From Linanthus parryae (taxonomy: Eukaryota > Streptophyta > Magnoliopsida > Ericales > Polemoniaceae), in the NCBI GenBank assembly GCA_023055425.1, contig JALGPY010000004.1, forward strand, positions 60,473,718 to 60,537,717: a DNA stretch of 64,000 nt. Reading direction: 5' to 3'. Under the pieces are notes generated by a model. That model ran no database searches and was not told where the DNA came from. It worked only from the letters and a program-made list of their open reading frames with translations. Both the position numbers and the translations under genes were made by a program. Each line of letters begins with the position of its first letter. Position 1 is the first letter of the stretch. Shown in pieces: positions 46,286-59,102 of the stretch.

Positions 46286-47364
46286 TGTAAGGTCACAGGC
46301 TTCATGGACTTGAAATACTTAGGTATTTCAAGGCCTTGAATCAGGTTTAACAGGCTTGAGCTATTTCAAGGCCTTGAACTAGGATTCGAAGGCTTGAAAC
46401 TGTCTAACCTGCACTCATGTTATGAGGGGGAATTTCTCTAAACTCTTTTTATTTAATTTTATCACTCTCACCCCTGTACTTGATGTGTTATTATTTTATG
46501 GTGAAAGACAAACTTTTTGATATATCTAACATGTTTTAATCCATCAGTTTGACTCAGTTTTGCAGGGAAATTTTATTTCCTATATATGCAGGATTTGTTT
46601 CCATATCTGACTTTTGCAGAAAGGAAATCACTTAGTGAAGATGATCCTGTAATCAATCAGAGACTCATGACAACTTCTAAAAGTGTTTAAAGACAAGATC
46701 AACAATATCGCAGAAGATTGTGATCAACTATCCATTGGAGAATGCTGTTAAAGAGAGTCAAAGTTGTTGCCTAAAATACAGGAAGTTGTTGCTGAAAATC
46801 TGGGAGGATTTGCAGAGCTTCAACCAGTATAAATGGAGCTCATTTTGAAGCAACAAGATACAACACTCAACGGGCAAAAAGAGAGACACAATTCGGGATT
46901 GACAAGCATCAAAGAAGTTCATCACTCTCACAATCCAACACACAGAAGTTCACTGCATTCTTCACTGTAGTTCTACGCTCTAGTGTTCTTCTGTATTGTA
47001 CTTTATTGGCAGATCATTTCTGTAATAATTCTATACTTCATTCTCAAGGATTGTTCAAAGTGAACAATAGAGAATTTTTAGTTAATCCGTTAGCTAGAGC
47101 AGGTACTAGATAGGTTAGGGATAACCACAAGCTGTAACAGAGTAAGTCAATTCTCTGTGCTTGAGATCTAGGGCTTAGCTTTTGATTAATAAGAATTGAG
47201 TTGAAAATCCTGCAGGGAGAAGATCCCTGAGGTAGAGACGTAGGTCCAAGTTAACTGAACTCTAAAAATCCTTTGTCTCTTGCATTTACAGTTCATTCAT
47301 ATTCATAGTTTTTACAGCTCTCAAACTTGTCTGTTTTTCAAGGGTTTGAAACTCTTTTCAAGGC
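46286..47364 (+). repeat. Truncated Copia LTR, same family, opposite orientation
   Basis: Starts TGTAAGGTCACAGG, then follows the LTR of the 28724-45926 element through its R region (GAACAATAGAGAATTTTTAG, GAGCAGGTACTAGATAGG) in plus orientation. Similarity stops near 47364, about 200 bp short of the expected C-run end. Two exact TTCAAGGCCTTGAA palindromes lie at 46327 and 46365. No internal region follows, so it is a broken solo LTR. Confidence 0.75.
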
Positions 47365-47830
47365 ATAGTAATTGTTTGTGAATTCAATATTGAGTAAATG
47401 CTTGCATCAATTTGCAGGCTTGGTTCATGGAGTCATTACCCGAGCTTGGGCATTATATTTTTGGTGGGCGCAAAGGCGTTGATAGGATGTTCCCGAGGGT
47501 TTGCAGGTGGTATGGAAAGAGTGTGCGGTCATGAAAACGAACAAAGATAAGGCGTTCGATATCAAAGAGGTGTTACCGACATTTCAACCGACGAACTTGG
47601 AGGAGGAGCAATGGTATTACAAGGAGTACACGCAGATGTCGGATATGGATAGGATAGGGGATGTCGTAGACCCGGTGATTGATGAGATGTACCACAAGTT
47701 CTTGGAGGATCGGGTCAAGATATGTCGGACAGTGACACCCGAAGCAGAGGGAACATCCAGTCAAGGAGACACCTCCGTTCCTGACGACACAGCCGATCCA
47801 GTAGGCACAACTAGTATTTTTAAGAAAGTA
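47365..47830 (+). other. Coding-like fragment of unknown (probably transposon) origin
   Basis: Higher GC than its neighbours and coding-like. One frame holds HYIFGGRKGVDRMFPRVCRW (about 47450-47510) and another continues as DKAFDIKEVLPTFQPTNLEE, then EEQWYYKEYTQM and DPVIDEMYHKFLEDRVK (47540-47725). This is vaguely like the end of a plant mobile domain, but I do not claim the family. It runs in frame into the duplicated PHD exon 4 at 47831, giving a fortuitous 194-codon chimeric frame (47501-48085). A frameshift near 47500 breaks the upstream part. Confidence 0.4.
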
Positions 47831-50085
47831 ACACTGCATACAGCTACAGGTGATTTTCCTGCAGCACAAGTGATACCTCCTCCAGTTACAGGTCTGGCAA
47901 GAGCATCTCGCGTGATATTAATTTACATGGTTTTCCCTAATGTTTTTGATGTCTTCATTATCTCCCTGTTTTGCCTGAATCGTGATAATCATACCTGGTT
48001 CATTGGTGGTATTTTTCAGAAAATAAAGCCGCTCAGTTTCCTAGAAAGGAATATACTTTTGAGGAACATCCCAAGGATACAGTAGTGCCATCTTCTCCTG
48101 ATACAGGTCACATTGAAGCATGGCTTGTTAGATTAAGTTTCACGTCTTTTTTTCCCCTTTCTTCCATGCCATCCCAAGAGTTCTGCTGTACGTAACTCTT
48201 GCTCTCTTCCTGGTTTCTCTTGTGATCTTTACCAGAACAGAGAACTGGTCAGGCTTCCAAAATAGAGTATATCACTAAAGACACAGTTACACCTTCTGCC
48301 GAAATGGAACACAAAAGTAAAGAGGAAGAAGTGGTTGCAGACATAAGTCATTTTGCAGCTCTAAGAGTGCCTCCTCCAAATGAAGCTCAGATGTGACGTC
48401 TCTGATATGTAAATTTGAATAGTCCTATAATCTCAGCTTCCTAGGTTCTAATTTGAGCACAAAGTTTATTTTATTAAATGACAGCATTTAATGTATTAGG
48501 TTATAAGGAGGGGTTGATGAGTTCTGATGCCAATGAAGGTGCCCTCGTGATTCTCCCTAAAGCTGAAGAATATTTCCCAATACCTGCACAACATCCTTCT
48601 TGGAAGTGAGTAACTTTCATTAGTACCCAATGTTCAATCTGGTGGGATGGCCCTCATGCTTTCATTTTTGCATAGTCTAACTTTGTTATGTTTGTGTTTT
48701 GTAGCGGAAACTTCGAGATTCTTGATCCTGTTTTCTCTAAAATCAGTGTTGGATTACGAGCCCATCCTCCAGCTAAAGTTCTTAGGAAAGTCTACGAGTT
48801 CTCGATGAAGATGCCCAAAGTCCTTCAGTTTAGGATGTTCACCCGTAATAGTATCTGGAATGATATATGTCAGGGTCATTGTCCTGATGCACATGATATT
48901 GGGTTGTACTTCTTCAGCAATAACCATAAGTGAGTCTATATCTCTGGGGTTGTTGACATGTTTTACTATATATAGTACTTCTGATCTTAATTATGAGACC
49001 AAGCTGTTGTATTGCAGAGCTGAGAATTGCAGCTTTGTTCTGGATGTGGTAGAGAAGCTGGAGATAGTATTGAGTTGTCAAATAGATGGGGTAGAACTCT
49101 TGATGTTTCCATCCAGATTTCTGACTGCTGAATCTCAGAGTAAGCTCTCTCTTTGCATATCTTATTTTCTGTTCTTTGATTGGAGATGACAAATAAACTT
49201 CGGCTTTTGTATAGCTATCATAACGGCTTTTGAACAATTGGTTATTGTTTTATAAACTTCTATTGGGCAAGCATACCCTTAAGTATTGGAAATGGAATAG
49301 ATTTTCCCTTTATTTTCTCTATTTGTGCATAGTTAATGACACTATTTATGGAAGGGGTCAACTTTATCTTCTGAAGTTGGATTTGTTTTTTAATGTTAGC
49401 CCATGTTAATAACACTATTTAGCGGAGTTAATGACATTATTTAGCATCGCATAGTAGTATGTTTCTGAAAGAATACTATAGTTGGAAAACACATAATGGC
49501 TCTATCGTGACAGCTCCAATTTTGACTTTTTCAATTGTCAATCAGAGTGGTGTGGCCAGTACTTCCTCTGCGGAGTCTTCGTCGTGTAAACAAATCAATA
49601 GTGAAGTGCACAAGTTTGGCAATGTTGTGGAATAGAGCTTGGTCACGAGTTGGTGCGCCATATGTAGTACACAGTGGATGACGACCGTTTCATAATGACA
49701 GGATCATCTCTGAGGATAATCTGGCAAAAGAGGCAGGCACTTGCCAACACGAAGTAGAAAGGGTTGAAGAGGAGAACCAGAGCTGGTAATGTTGATGCTA
49801 ACAACCCATCCGAAAGAGGATCCAAAGAAAGTATTGGCAGCCATCAGAAAGATCGATGTGTCTTGATGATCAAATTGGTAGCAAATAAGGGTATGTTCTG
49901 AGGATACTTAATTTCTGTGTTGTAGTTCGTCGTAGTTTTCTTATTTTTTTTCTTCCTCTCCTAGATTACTACCTCCGGACCAAACCTGAACCGTCAAGCC
50001 AGGGAATCACTGGTTCCACAACCATCAACGCCCAAAAATCTGAAGTCCGTGCTTAGGAACCGAACAAAACCCGCAACTTGACAAA
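47831..50085 (+). pseudogene. Partial duplicate of the PHD/SPOC gene
   Basis: Matches 23848-28723 exon by exon: exon 4 part (47831-47891), an extra exon (48020-48106) lost from the parent, exon 5 (48236-48385), exon 6 (48500-48605), exon 7 (48705-48929), exon 8 (49018-49139) and the start of exon 9 (about 49546). The PHD finger, most of exon 9 and exon 10 are missing. Exon 5 has lost its donor (AAG-GT became AAG-CT at 48386), so read-through hits a TGA within four codons. Intron 6 is only about 100 bp here against 2.0 kb in the parent. SPOC exons 7 and 8 still read open. It is a dead or strongly truncated copy, arising from a locus duplication that included the 3' flank. Confidence 0.88.
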
Positions 50086-51390
50086 TGTTATTGTTGTTTG
50101 TTGTCAGTGACTACCCAGAGGCATTCATGGTGTCTACTATCCGAGGCTTAGTGGTGATGACGACGACAAATAAACAAAGGTTACATTTGGTAATCATATT
50201 TTGAATTCGAAATTCAAAATTTGAAATATTAAAATCTAAGATACGGAGGGATTTGAATTTCTCCATTTCGATGCTGTTATCAGTCTAGAATTTAAAGTTG
50301 AATTTGGGTTGGTTTCTTTGTTGATTATCCAATGTCTTGGCAAGTAGCACATGGTCAACCCAAAAGAGTTTTACGTGTGTGAGATGCTGAGGTGCAAGGT
50401 TCAAGTGTAATATCAGGAATTTTTGGTCTACTGTGTAATTAATTTTTTTAAGAATTCAGTTGGTATCTGGGTAGTGTGGTAATTACAGGTTGATGAGGAT
50501 GAATTAGAATTTTTAGAAGTGATGGGGGTGAAAAAGAATTGGGCTCTGTACTTTTTCAACAATTGGTACTAGTACTATGTTATTAGGTCTGTTTGACACT
50601 AAATCAAATGAAAATTTCAAATAGATTTCTTATACATTTACGGGTTTGTCTATTGTTTCATTACTTGTTAACGAAAGAGGTATTTATCCGTTTTTAACGT
50701 ACTTAGATTGCTTCTGGAATAGCTCGGCGTTGGTGTATTGTTGCTTTACTTGTTCACGAAAGAGGTATTCATCCATTTCTAATGTACTCAGATTGCCTAT
50801 GGAATACGGAGGGCCTGGCATTGGTGTATTGTTTACGAAAGAGGTATTCATCGACTTTTAATGTACTTAGATTGCTTATGGAATACGGATGTCTAATAGA
50901 AAATTGATGAATGGTTGTGATTCAGAGAAATTGGGAAAGAACTGTCTTTCTACAAGAAAGAACAATGTGCTGAAATAGTAATGACTGTGAAAGATATCAT
51001 CATAATTCTTATGTAACATTACGGAATGTTTAAAAAAATATCAAATACATATACGTACCTATCCTCCTCAAAATAAATAAATAAATAACACTCCTATATA
51101 CTTACCAGAATTGAGTATTTAAAATTAGATGACGCTGTTGCTAATTGATGCATACCGCCAGTTAGGACAACTGCAAATTCGGTGCAACGGGTCAATATTA
51201 ACGGGTGTAAGAATCAATTTTAAAAAAATAATATAACACAATTAAAAAAATCCAAGAGTTAGTATAGTAAGAAGACAAAGTGTATCATCATCAGTCATCA
51301 CAACATTTTAAATCAAATATGAACCCTGGCACGGGTGATATTACCTAATTTAAATTAACATAAAAACAATTTATTCAACGAATAGAGTTT
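50086..51390. other. Intergenic sequence upstream of the HCT-like gene
   Basis: No gene is recognised. It contains the three-copy tandem repeat at 50640-50892 and AT-rich sequence. A GAATTCGAAATTCAAAATTTGAA-like palindromic word lies near 50201. Confidence 0.4.
50640..50892. repeat. Three-copy tandem repeat, 70-95 bp unit
   Basis: Units share ACGAAAGAGGTATT(C/T)ATC, then TTTTAA(C/T)GTACTTAGATTGC and TATGGAATACGGA-type text. They start near 50640, 50736 and 50825, with the last shortened. Confidence 0.85.
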
Positions 51391-51404
51391 CTATATATAT
51401 ATAT
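51390..51404 (+). promoter_or_regulatory. Probable TATA box of the HCT-like gene
   Basis: CTATATATATATATT lies about 100 bp upstream of the start codon at 51500, a usual spacing with a short leader. Confidence 0.5.
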
Positions 51405-51499
51405 TCAGCCTAGAACACCAAAACATGTACAAAATCAGTTGAGCTTAACTCTTGTAATTTCCAACTAAACACAGTAGTAAGTGAGTCGAACGAAGAAAT

Positions 51500-53660
<2,161 letters not shown>

Positions 53661-53889
53661 GACATTTAGAATGCATTAAGATCTGTGGTGGAAGTTTAAG
53701 AAATAAGAAATAATAAGTTTGGCCTCAAGAATACATAATAACTCAAGTTTGTAATTCGTCCCAAATTATATCAATAGTTTGGAATAGGTCAGAGGAGCAT
53801 TGTACTGCTTTGAAGATGTGTCTATGAGTTTCAACTTTGTCCTCTTCAGTTAATTATGTTGGGTTGGGACTTGGATTACAAAGTCGGCC

Positions 53890-54424
53890 AAAAAAAAAAA
53901 AAAAAAGAAAAAGAAAAGTCAAAGCACAATTTGTGTGTATTAAAGGGGTATGAAACCTTTGACAGAGCACAACACACAAAGAGTACACACATGGGTTTGA
54001 TATTTGATAGTTGGGAGCTTTTGTAGTGCGTGCATCGGGTGGGTGTTTGGTCGGGTGGCGGCCGTGGCTGTTGTAGCCACGGCGTGCATTGTAATCGGTT
54101 TCTCTTCTCAATAAAATATCGTGTTCTGGCCGTGGAGGTAGCTAGCGGGTTCGTTGCGAATTCGGTAGTGAACCACGTTAAATATATGTCCCGTACTTGT
54201 TTTCGTTTCATCGTACTTGCTCGAATATCCTCACTTTATAACAACTCGGTATCAGAGCTCTGAGACAGGAGTTATGTTACAACAAAGTAATTTATACTTT
54301 ATCAAATACTTTAAAGGCACAATGACACAAGGTCCGAGTTTGAGGCTCACATTAATGTTGTTTGGGCTGATTGCGTAGAAGACGAGATCTACTACTGGCT
54401 AGTGTGTGTTTTGGGATTTATTTG
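53890..54424 (+). mobile_element. Copia remnant: end of a 5' LTR with primer-binding site
   Basis: CAATAAAATATCGTGTTC, then GGCCGTGGAGGTAGCTAGC and GTGAACCACGTTAAATAT is the classic R-U5 text of Ale/Retrofit-type Copia LTRs. The LTR ends near 54243 and is followed by CGGTATCAGAGC (54247-54258), a primer-binding site with one substitution. The interior is mostly deleted. After the solo LTR, a short RNase H fossil of Copia type (ARSSIEA motif) is found at 55057-55130. Upstream, a poly(A) run occupies 53890-53907. The LTR start was not located. Confidence 0.6.
54247..54258 (+). other. Copia primer-binding site (degraded)
   Basis: CGGTATCAGAGC differs from the initiator-methionine tRNA complement by T to C at its first base. 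Confidence 0.6.
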
Positions 54425-55048
54425 TGTTAGAAATATAGACTCAAATTTGTTATAATAAGAAGAAAACAGAGTGAAGAATAAAAAAAGAGATAGTAAACTT
54501 ACATATTTCAAGCCGACAACAAACAAAAAGCGGATACAATTTGAAGGACAGTCTCGTACAACCACGATCTCCGTAAAGCAGTATTCGCCCCCCACAGATG
54601 GTGCGTCTGATTTGATGAATACTATAAAAGCGAATTGCTCCCCAGGATAAAAGTCTTTCTAGTACTGTAGATGATGCACCACTGTACAGTACACGGCGAA
54701 CGAAACTATGTTTGAGAGATATTGAGAGAATAAGAAGATGATTATTGGAATTACTAGAATGAGAGGAGATGCTGCTATTTATAGAAATAAGGCACCTCTT
54801 ACGAATAGTTGCAATTGTTCATTTCAAATTGAAAGGTTAAAACTTTTCAATTCAAAGTAAATTCCGCAACTAATTTACATTCCTCAACTGAGAGACGTCA
54901 ACCTTCAATGTCTCATTTTTCATTCATCAATAAATGATTTTGACGGATGAGATCAAGAACTAGTCTCTTTACTTCTATAATTTTATGTAATCTCAAGTGA
55001 GCTTTCTCGAATCCGGGTTTCAATTCCGGTCAAAATCATATTCCAACA
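54425..55048 (-). repeat. Solo LTR (624 bp) inserted in the Copia remnant
   Basis: The ends are TGTTAGAAATATAG on plus and TGTTGGAATATG on minus, an imperfect inverted pair with TG/CA termini. On the minus strand a TATA-like TTTCTATAAATAGC lies at about 54774-54787, and CCGGAATTGAAACCCGG at 55018-55034. Flanks ATTTG (54420-54424) and ATATG (55049-55053) are a one-mismatch target duplication. No internal region exists, so it is a recombined solo LTR, probably Copia. Confidence 0.6.
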
Positions 55049-55056
55049 ATATGGTC

Positions 55057-55130
55057 ACTTTGCCTTCAAACAACCATACTATCATTGCTAGATCTTCTAT
55101 TGAAGCAAGCAGAGTATAGAGCATTAACTT
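55057..55130 (+). pseudogene. Copia RNase H fossil
   Basis: The frame HTIIARSSIEASRV followed by a stop at the expected AEYRA position matches the Copia RNase H motif SRSSTEAEYRA. It lies on the far side of the solo LTR from the 5' LTR remnant and is probably the same dead element. Confidence 0.55.
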
Positions 55131-56150
55131 AGTGCACGTTTAGTATCCCTATTTTTAGTCAACTCAGGGTGTTTTTTTTAAACTGATTTGGCAGTGCTGC
55201 TTTTTTTTATGTTTAAGACATTATTCACCCTTCAAGTATGGAGAAAATACATTTTGTCCCCTGATCTATGGAAAAATACATTTTTCACCCCCGACAGAGT
55301 TAAAAAATAACAGAAGACTAACGAAATGATCAAAAGACAAAAATACCCCCGAAATGTTGAGAAATTACCATACTATAAATGACCTTTCCTTCTTTCTCAT
55401 CTCGTTTCCAAACTCTAACATTATCCCTTCCTCTCTCTCTTCTCTTCCTCGGGGGATTTTGTAAAAAACCCATTATGCACCTTTTTGGTGCATACTAACC
55501 ATGAGTTCAAAAAGTTGGTGGGAAGTACCCACTAACTAGTAATCATAAGTTACTTGTTGGTTTGTTATAGTTAGTGGGTTCTATTTGATTGTTTTAAGGT
55601 TTTCTCAATTAGTGGGTCTCACTTTCTTTTTTAAGGTTTTTCATGTGTCAAAAGGGGGGTCCTACCAAGACATTTTTCTCCAAATTTTCATGCATGTGCG
55701 GGTCTCTCTCTCTCTCAACAACAACAACAACATCTTACTCACCCTAGAAAATTAAATTCACTCAACAACCATGTTCAAATGTTAAAAAAATTCAACTACC
55801 TAAGATGTCAAACCTTAAAAATAACCTCAGTTCATTCATTTTCACACCCAAAGTTATTGTTTCTCTATCTAACCTCTTCCAAAACCTCCATTGTTGAGTT
55901 TCAGAACAAAAACAAAGTTTCGTTCGTTTGAAGACTTCGAATTCGTCCAAACAAGAGTAATTTTATCAAACTTAGTATCATTTCGTTGTATCTTTTACAT
56001 TTCAAAAGTCATACTTTCAAAAAAATCGTATATTCATGTCAACGTTTTCGGAGAAAATGTTTTGAAAATACTACGAGGTTCCCTTTGAGGAGATTGCAAA
56101 GGTCTTTGGAGGACCCTACTACAAGCCCCATTACGATATAAGTTCCATTT
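55131..56150. other. AT-rich intergenic sequence
   Basis: No gene is recognised. Pyrimidine tracts occur at 55420-55450 and 55705-55717. Confidence 0.35.
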
Positions 56151-56159
56151 TGAGCTATG

Positions 56160-56327
56160 GGTGCATAAGATAGTTCTTGGGAGTATACATCAGTCAAGTT
56201 TTTCGTCCTGAAACGATGAGGGCACCTATGGCGCCTGCTGTTCATAGCATGCACCCACAGGCGCCCTCAGCGTTTTCAGAACCAAAAGTGACTAATGTAC
56301 ACTCCCAATAACTACTCTTATGCACCC
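56160..56327. repeat. Large imperfect hairpin 1 with GGCGCC core
   Basis: The left arm (56160-56234, from GGTGCATAAGATAGTT to TATGGCGCC) is complementary to the right arm (56257-56327, from AGGCGCCCTCAG to ACTCTTATGCACC). Arms are about 70-75 bp with scattered mismatches, and the loop about 22 bp. A further AGGCGCCCTCAGGGTTTTCA copy follows at 56330. Confidence 0.85.
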
Positions 56328-56413
56328 TTAGGCGCCCTCAGGGTTTTCAAAACCAAAAACTTTATTGCTTAATGCTGCAGGCACCCAACACCCCTCCTGG
56401 GCGTTCGCAACCC

Positions 56414-56562
56414 ATCAAGGGCGCCCTATTGTATGCCCATAGGTCAAAAATGAGACATTCAGCGTTGGGAGTCCACGGGCGCCCTAACCTAGGGCGCCCA
56501 TGGATTTCCATTGCTGAATGTCTCACTCTGAGCTTTGGGCATACAAATAGGCGCCCATGAGG
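56414..56562. repeat. Large imperfect hairpin 2 with GGGCGCCC core
   Basis: The left arm 56414-56485 and right arm 56490-56562 pair over about 72 bp with a 4-base loop (AACC between CCCT and AGGG). GTATGCCC and GGGCATAC mark the middle of the arms and GGGCGCCCTA/TAGGGCGCCC their tips. Several mismatches show it is not freshly formed. Confidence 0.88.
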
Positions 56563-56748
56563 GGTTATATACGCGCGCAGTGGTTCGTCAACTTGATTTT
56601 TACATGAACTTGTACGTGAATTTTACAAAAATAGTTGATTTCATCAACGAATTTTGCACAAAAAAATAACACAACGTCATTTTTTTGTAACCCTAGAACA
56701 TGTGTTGAACAAATTGGGGAAAAACTTGACATGGTGAAACAAACTCAC

Positions 56749-56925
56749 CTCTTGGTGAACATTGATTGGTGCAGAGGGTGGAGTCGATGCAGGAGATGTC
56801 GTGACCGCAGGCTCTACAACCGTCGGCGCCGGGGAAGACGGCGACGAGTTCGTTCCTTGGCCGCCGAAGTTGAGATCTCCAAGCACTTGGGCAATATCGT
56901 GGGTAGGAGAGTTTTGGGAGGCCAT
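56749..56925 (-). CDS. Putative first exon of an unknown gene or transposon gene
   Basis: On the minus strand an ATG at 56925 opens 59 codons (MASQNSPTHDIAQVLGDLNF at the start, then a Ser/Thr/Pro/Ala-rich tail). They end exactly at a strong donor, AAGAG then GTGAGT, in phase 0. Upstream is a CT/GA-rich, leader-like region (56930-57060). No second exon can be recognised to the left, where the two hairpins and AT-rich sequence lie. It may be the first exon of a truncated gene or of a transposon-carried gene. No family is recognised. Confidence 0.35.
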
Positions 56926-57284
56926 GAGAGCGAGAGAGAGTCACGAGTAAGAGAGAGGTGGGAGTCGCCGATGGCTATGGAGGAGGAGGAGAGTCGCGGG
57001 TGGAAGGTGAGGAAGAATAAAAAGAGAACCCAACGGTTGGGGGTACAATCCCGAGTAAGAGAGAGGAGGAGAGAGAAGATAAACTTTTTGAATTTTAATG
57101 TTTTTAATGTTTTCATATTATTTACTTTAATTTGGTTGTCAATTTTTGATTAATTCCCCAAAAAGAGGTCAAAGTTAAAGACAAAAAATTCTACGGTTAG
57201 TTTGCACCAAGAAAGTGAGATATGGTTTTTTCCCAATTTCTTCTCTCTTCCTCACCCATTGTGGCCTGCCTGCCTCCCTCACGA

Positions 57285-57321
<37 letters not shown>

Positions 57322-57466
57322 TGCTACTTATTCCTTAGCTAATTTTTTCTCCTCGTGTGACTCTCTATTTTCGATTCCTCAATTCGTTCCTCAACGAAAG
57401 CAACGATGAGGATGTAAAAATTGGGGAAGTTTCAGATCTCTTCAACAAGCAATACGAGGTGGTGTT
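56926..57466. other. Leader-like and spacer sequence before the gypsy element
   Basis: GA/CT-rich at 56930-57080 and a CT microsatellite at 57288-57318. The five bases before the LTR are GTGTT (57462-57466), the left half of its target duplication; the right half lies beyond the window. Confidence 0.4.
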
Positions 57467-58564
57467 TGCAACAACCCCTTATCCGGCTCGGACAAGACCG
57501 GGAGGGCGATGCTAAAAGTAACGGCGAAAATCAAAAGCATAACATCCCACTTATTTATTACATAACATTAAACATCAGAAAAAGTCATTAGATATTACAT
57601 AAGTCTTTCCAAAACTACTACATAAGGTGAGCTAGCCAACTACATCACTACTCGTGCTGGAAACCGTCTACGTGAGTCCCGTACCCTGCTATGCCATAGT
57701 CCTCAGCTCCTAAGCCTGTGGTGGGAAGGAAACAGGAACCGCAGTTTCAAAGTCAGTACAAAAGACTGAGTAAGCGACACCCAAGCATGTAAAACAGATG
57801 AAGAATGAATATCTTTTCTTTTGCAATAACTCAGAACAGGAAATGAATAACAGGAATAAGATAACTTCTATGAAACAAAAGCTCAACTAAAACTTCTCTT
57901 CTTTATTAAACTTCTTTCTTTTATAATATCCAAAACTCAGAAAAATGATGTATTATTAATCTGTGTTGATACGGGGAAGATCTACTATACTATCACTAGC
58001 AGCCATGACCTTAAGTGCCGGCACCCCCCTAAGACTCCTCGCGGCCAGAGAGGTGAGTACATGGAGCGACCCGGCAGGTTGCGACCGGGTTAAAATAAGC
58101 GGGTCGAGTGGACGAAGCCAACACGACCAATCTAGATAAAAGAAATCACAACGATGCCCGCACAACTCTTTCCACTTTAATTAATTATGCATTAATGTTA
58201 ATCGTGTGACAGTAGTAAACAAATCAACTTCTGAAAATATAAGAACGTCACAATGAAAATAAACAACAAATATTTTGAGACCAATATAAAAGTTAAAACG
58301 AGACACGAAAGGAACTAGGCTCGCAAGACTTGGCATGTTCACTTACCTTACTTTCCGTAGCAAAAGCACGTCCTAGCAGTGGCTCGGGCCTACAAAGACG
58401 TCACCTACAAATCGTGTCTTCTACGTCAACAAATATCCAAACAAAATGCTATAAGCCTTAAAGAGTATTTATATCAACTTAAACCCCACTATTTATATTT
58501 CTATTGTTTTATTACCAATTTATAATTTTCTAGAAATGGAACAACTCATTTATTTTTAAACAAC

Positions 58565-58565
<1 letters not shown>

Positions 58566-58652
<87 letters not shown>
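58566..58652. repeat. (TTA)n microsatellite in gypsy LTR
   Basis: About 29 TTA units. Confidence 0.95.
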
Positions 58653-58955
58653 GTTATTTATAAGACTTATAAAATTATGAGCTAAAAAATTATACTTAAG
58701 AACTATTTATAACAACAAATGATTTCTCAACTATTACGTTTTTAAGAAAACTCTACACGATATTATAAAAGTCAATTTTACAAGTTAACCACCAATTTAT
58801 AAGCTAAGTGATTTTAACAATATTTATTAAAAGCTTTCTACAAAAACGTTTCTATTTTAGTTTTAAACAATCTCGTTTACTATTTCTTTACCCGAATCAA
58901 TTTTCCGAGACGAGAACAAAAGCTACTATTTTTAGAAATTGTTGTTAAACCCAAA

Positions 58956-58956
<1 letters not shown>

Positions 58957-59033
<77 letters not shown>

Positions 59034-59041
59034 TTTATTAA

Positions 59042-59102
<61 letters not shown>
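58957..59102. repeat. (TTA)n microsatellite in gypsy LTR
   Basis: Two TTA runs totalling about 47 units, separated by TTTTTATTAATA near 59032-59043. Confidence 0.95.

Noticed and set aside
47400..47725. Firm assignment to a plant mobile domain protein
   Set aside because: Only a few residues are reminiscent and the frame is broken, so the family was left open.
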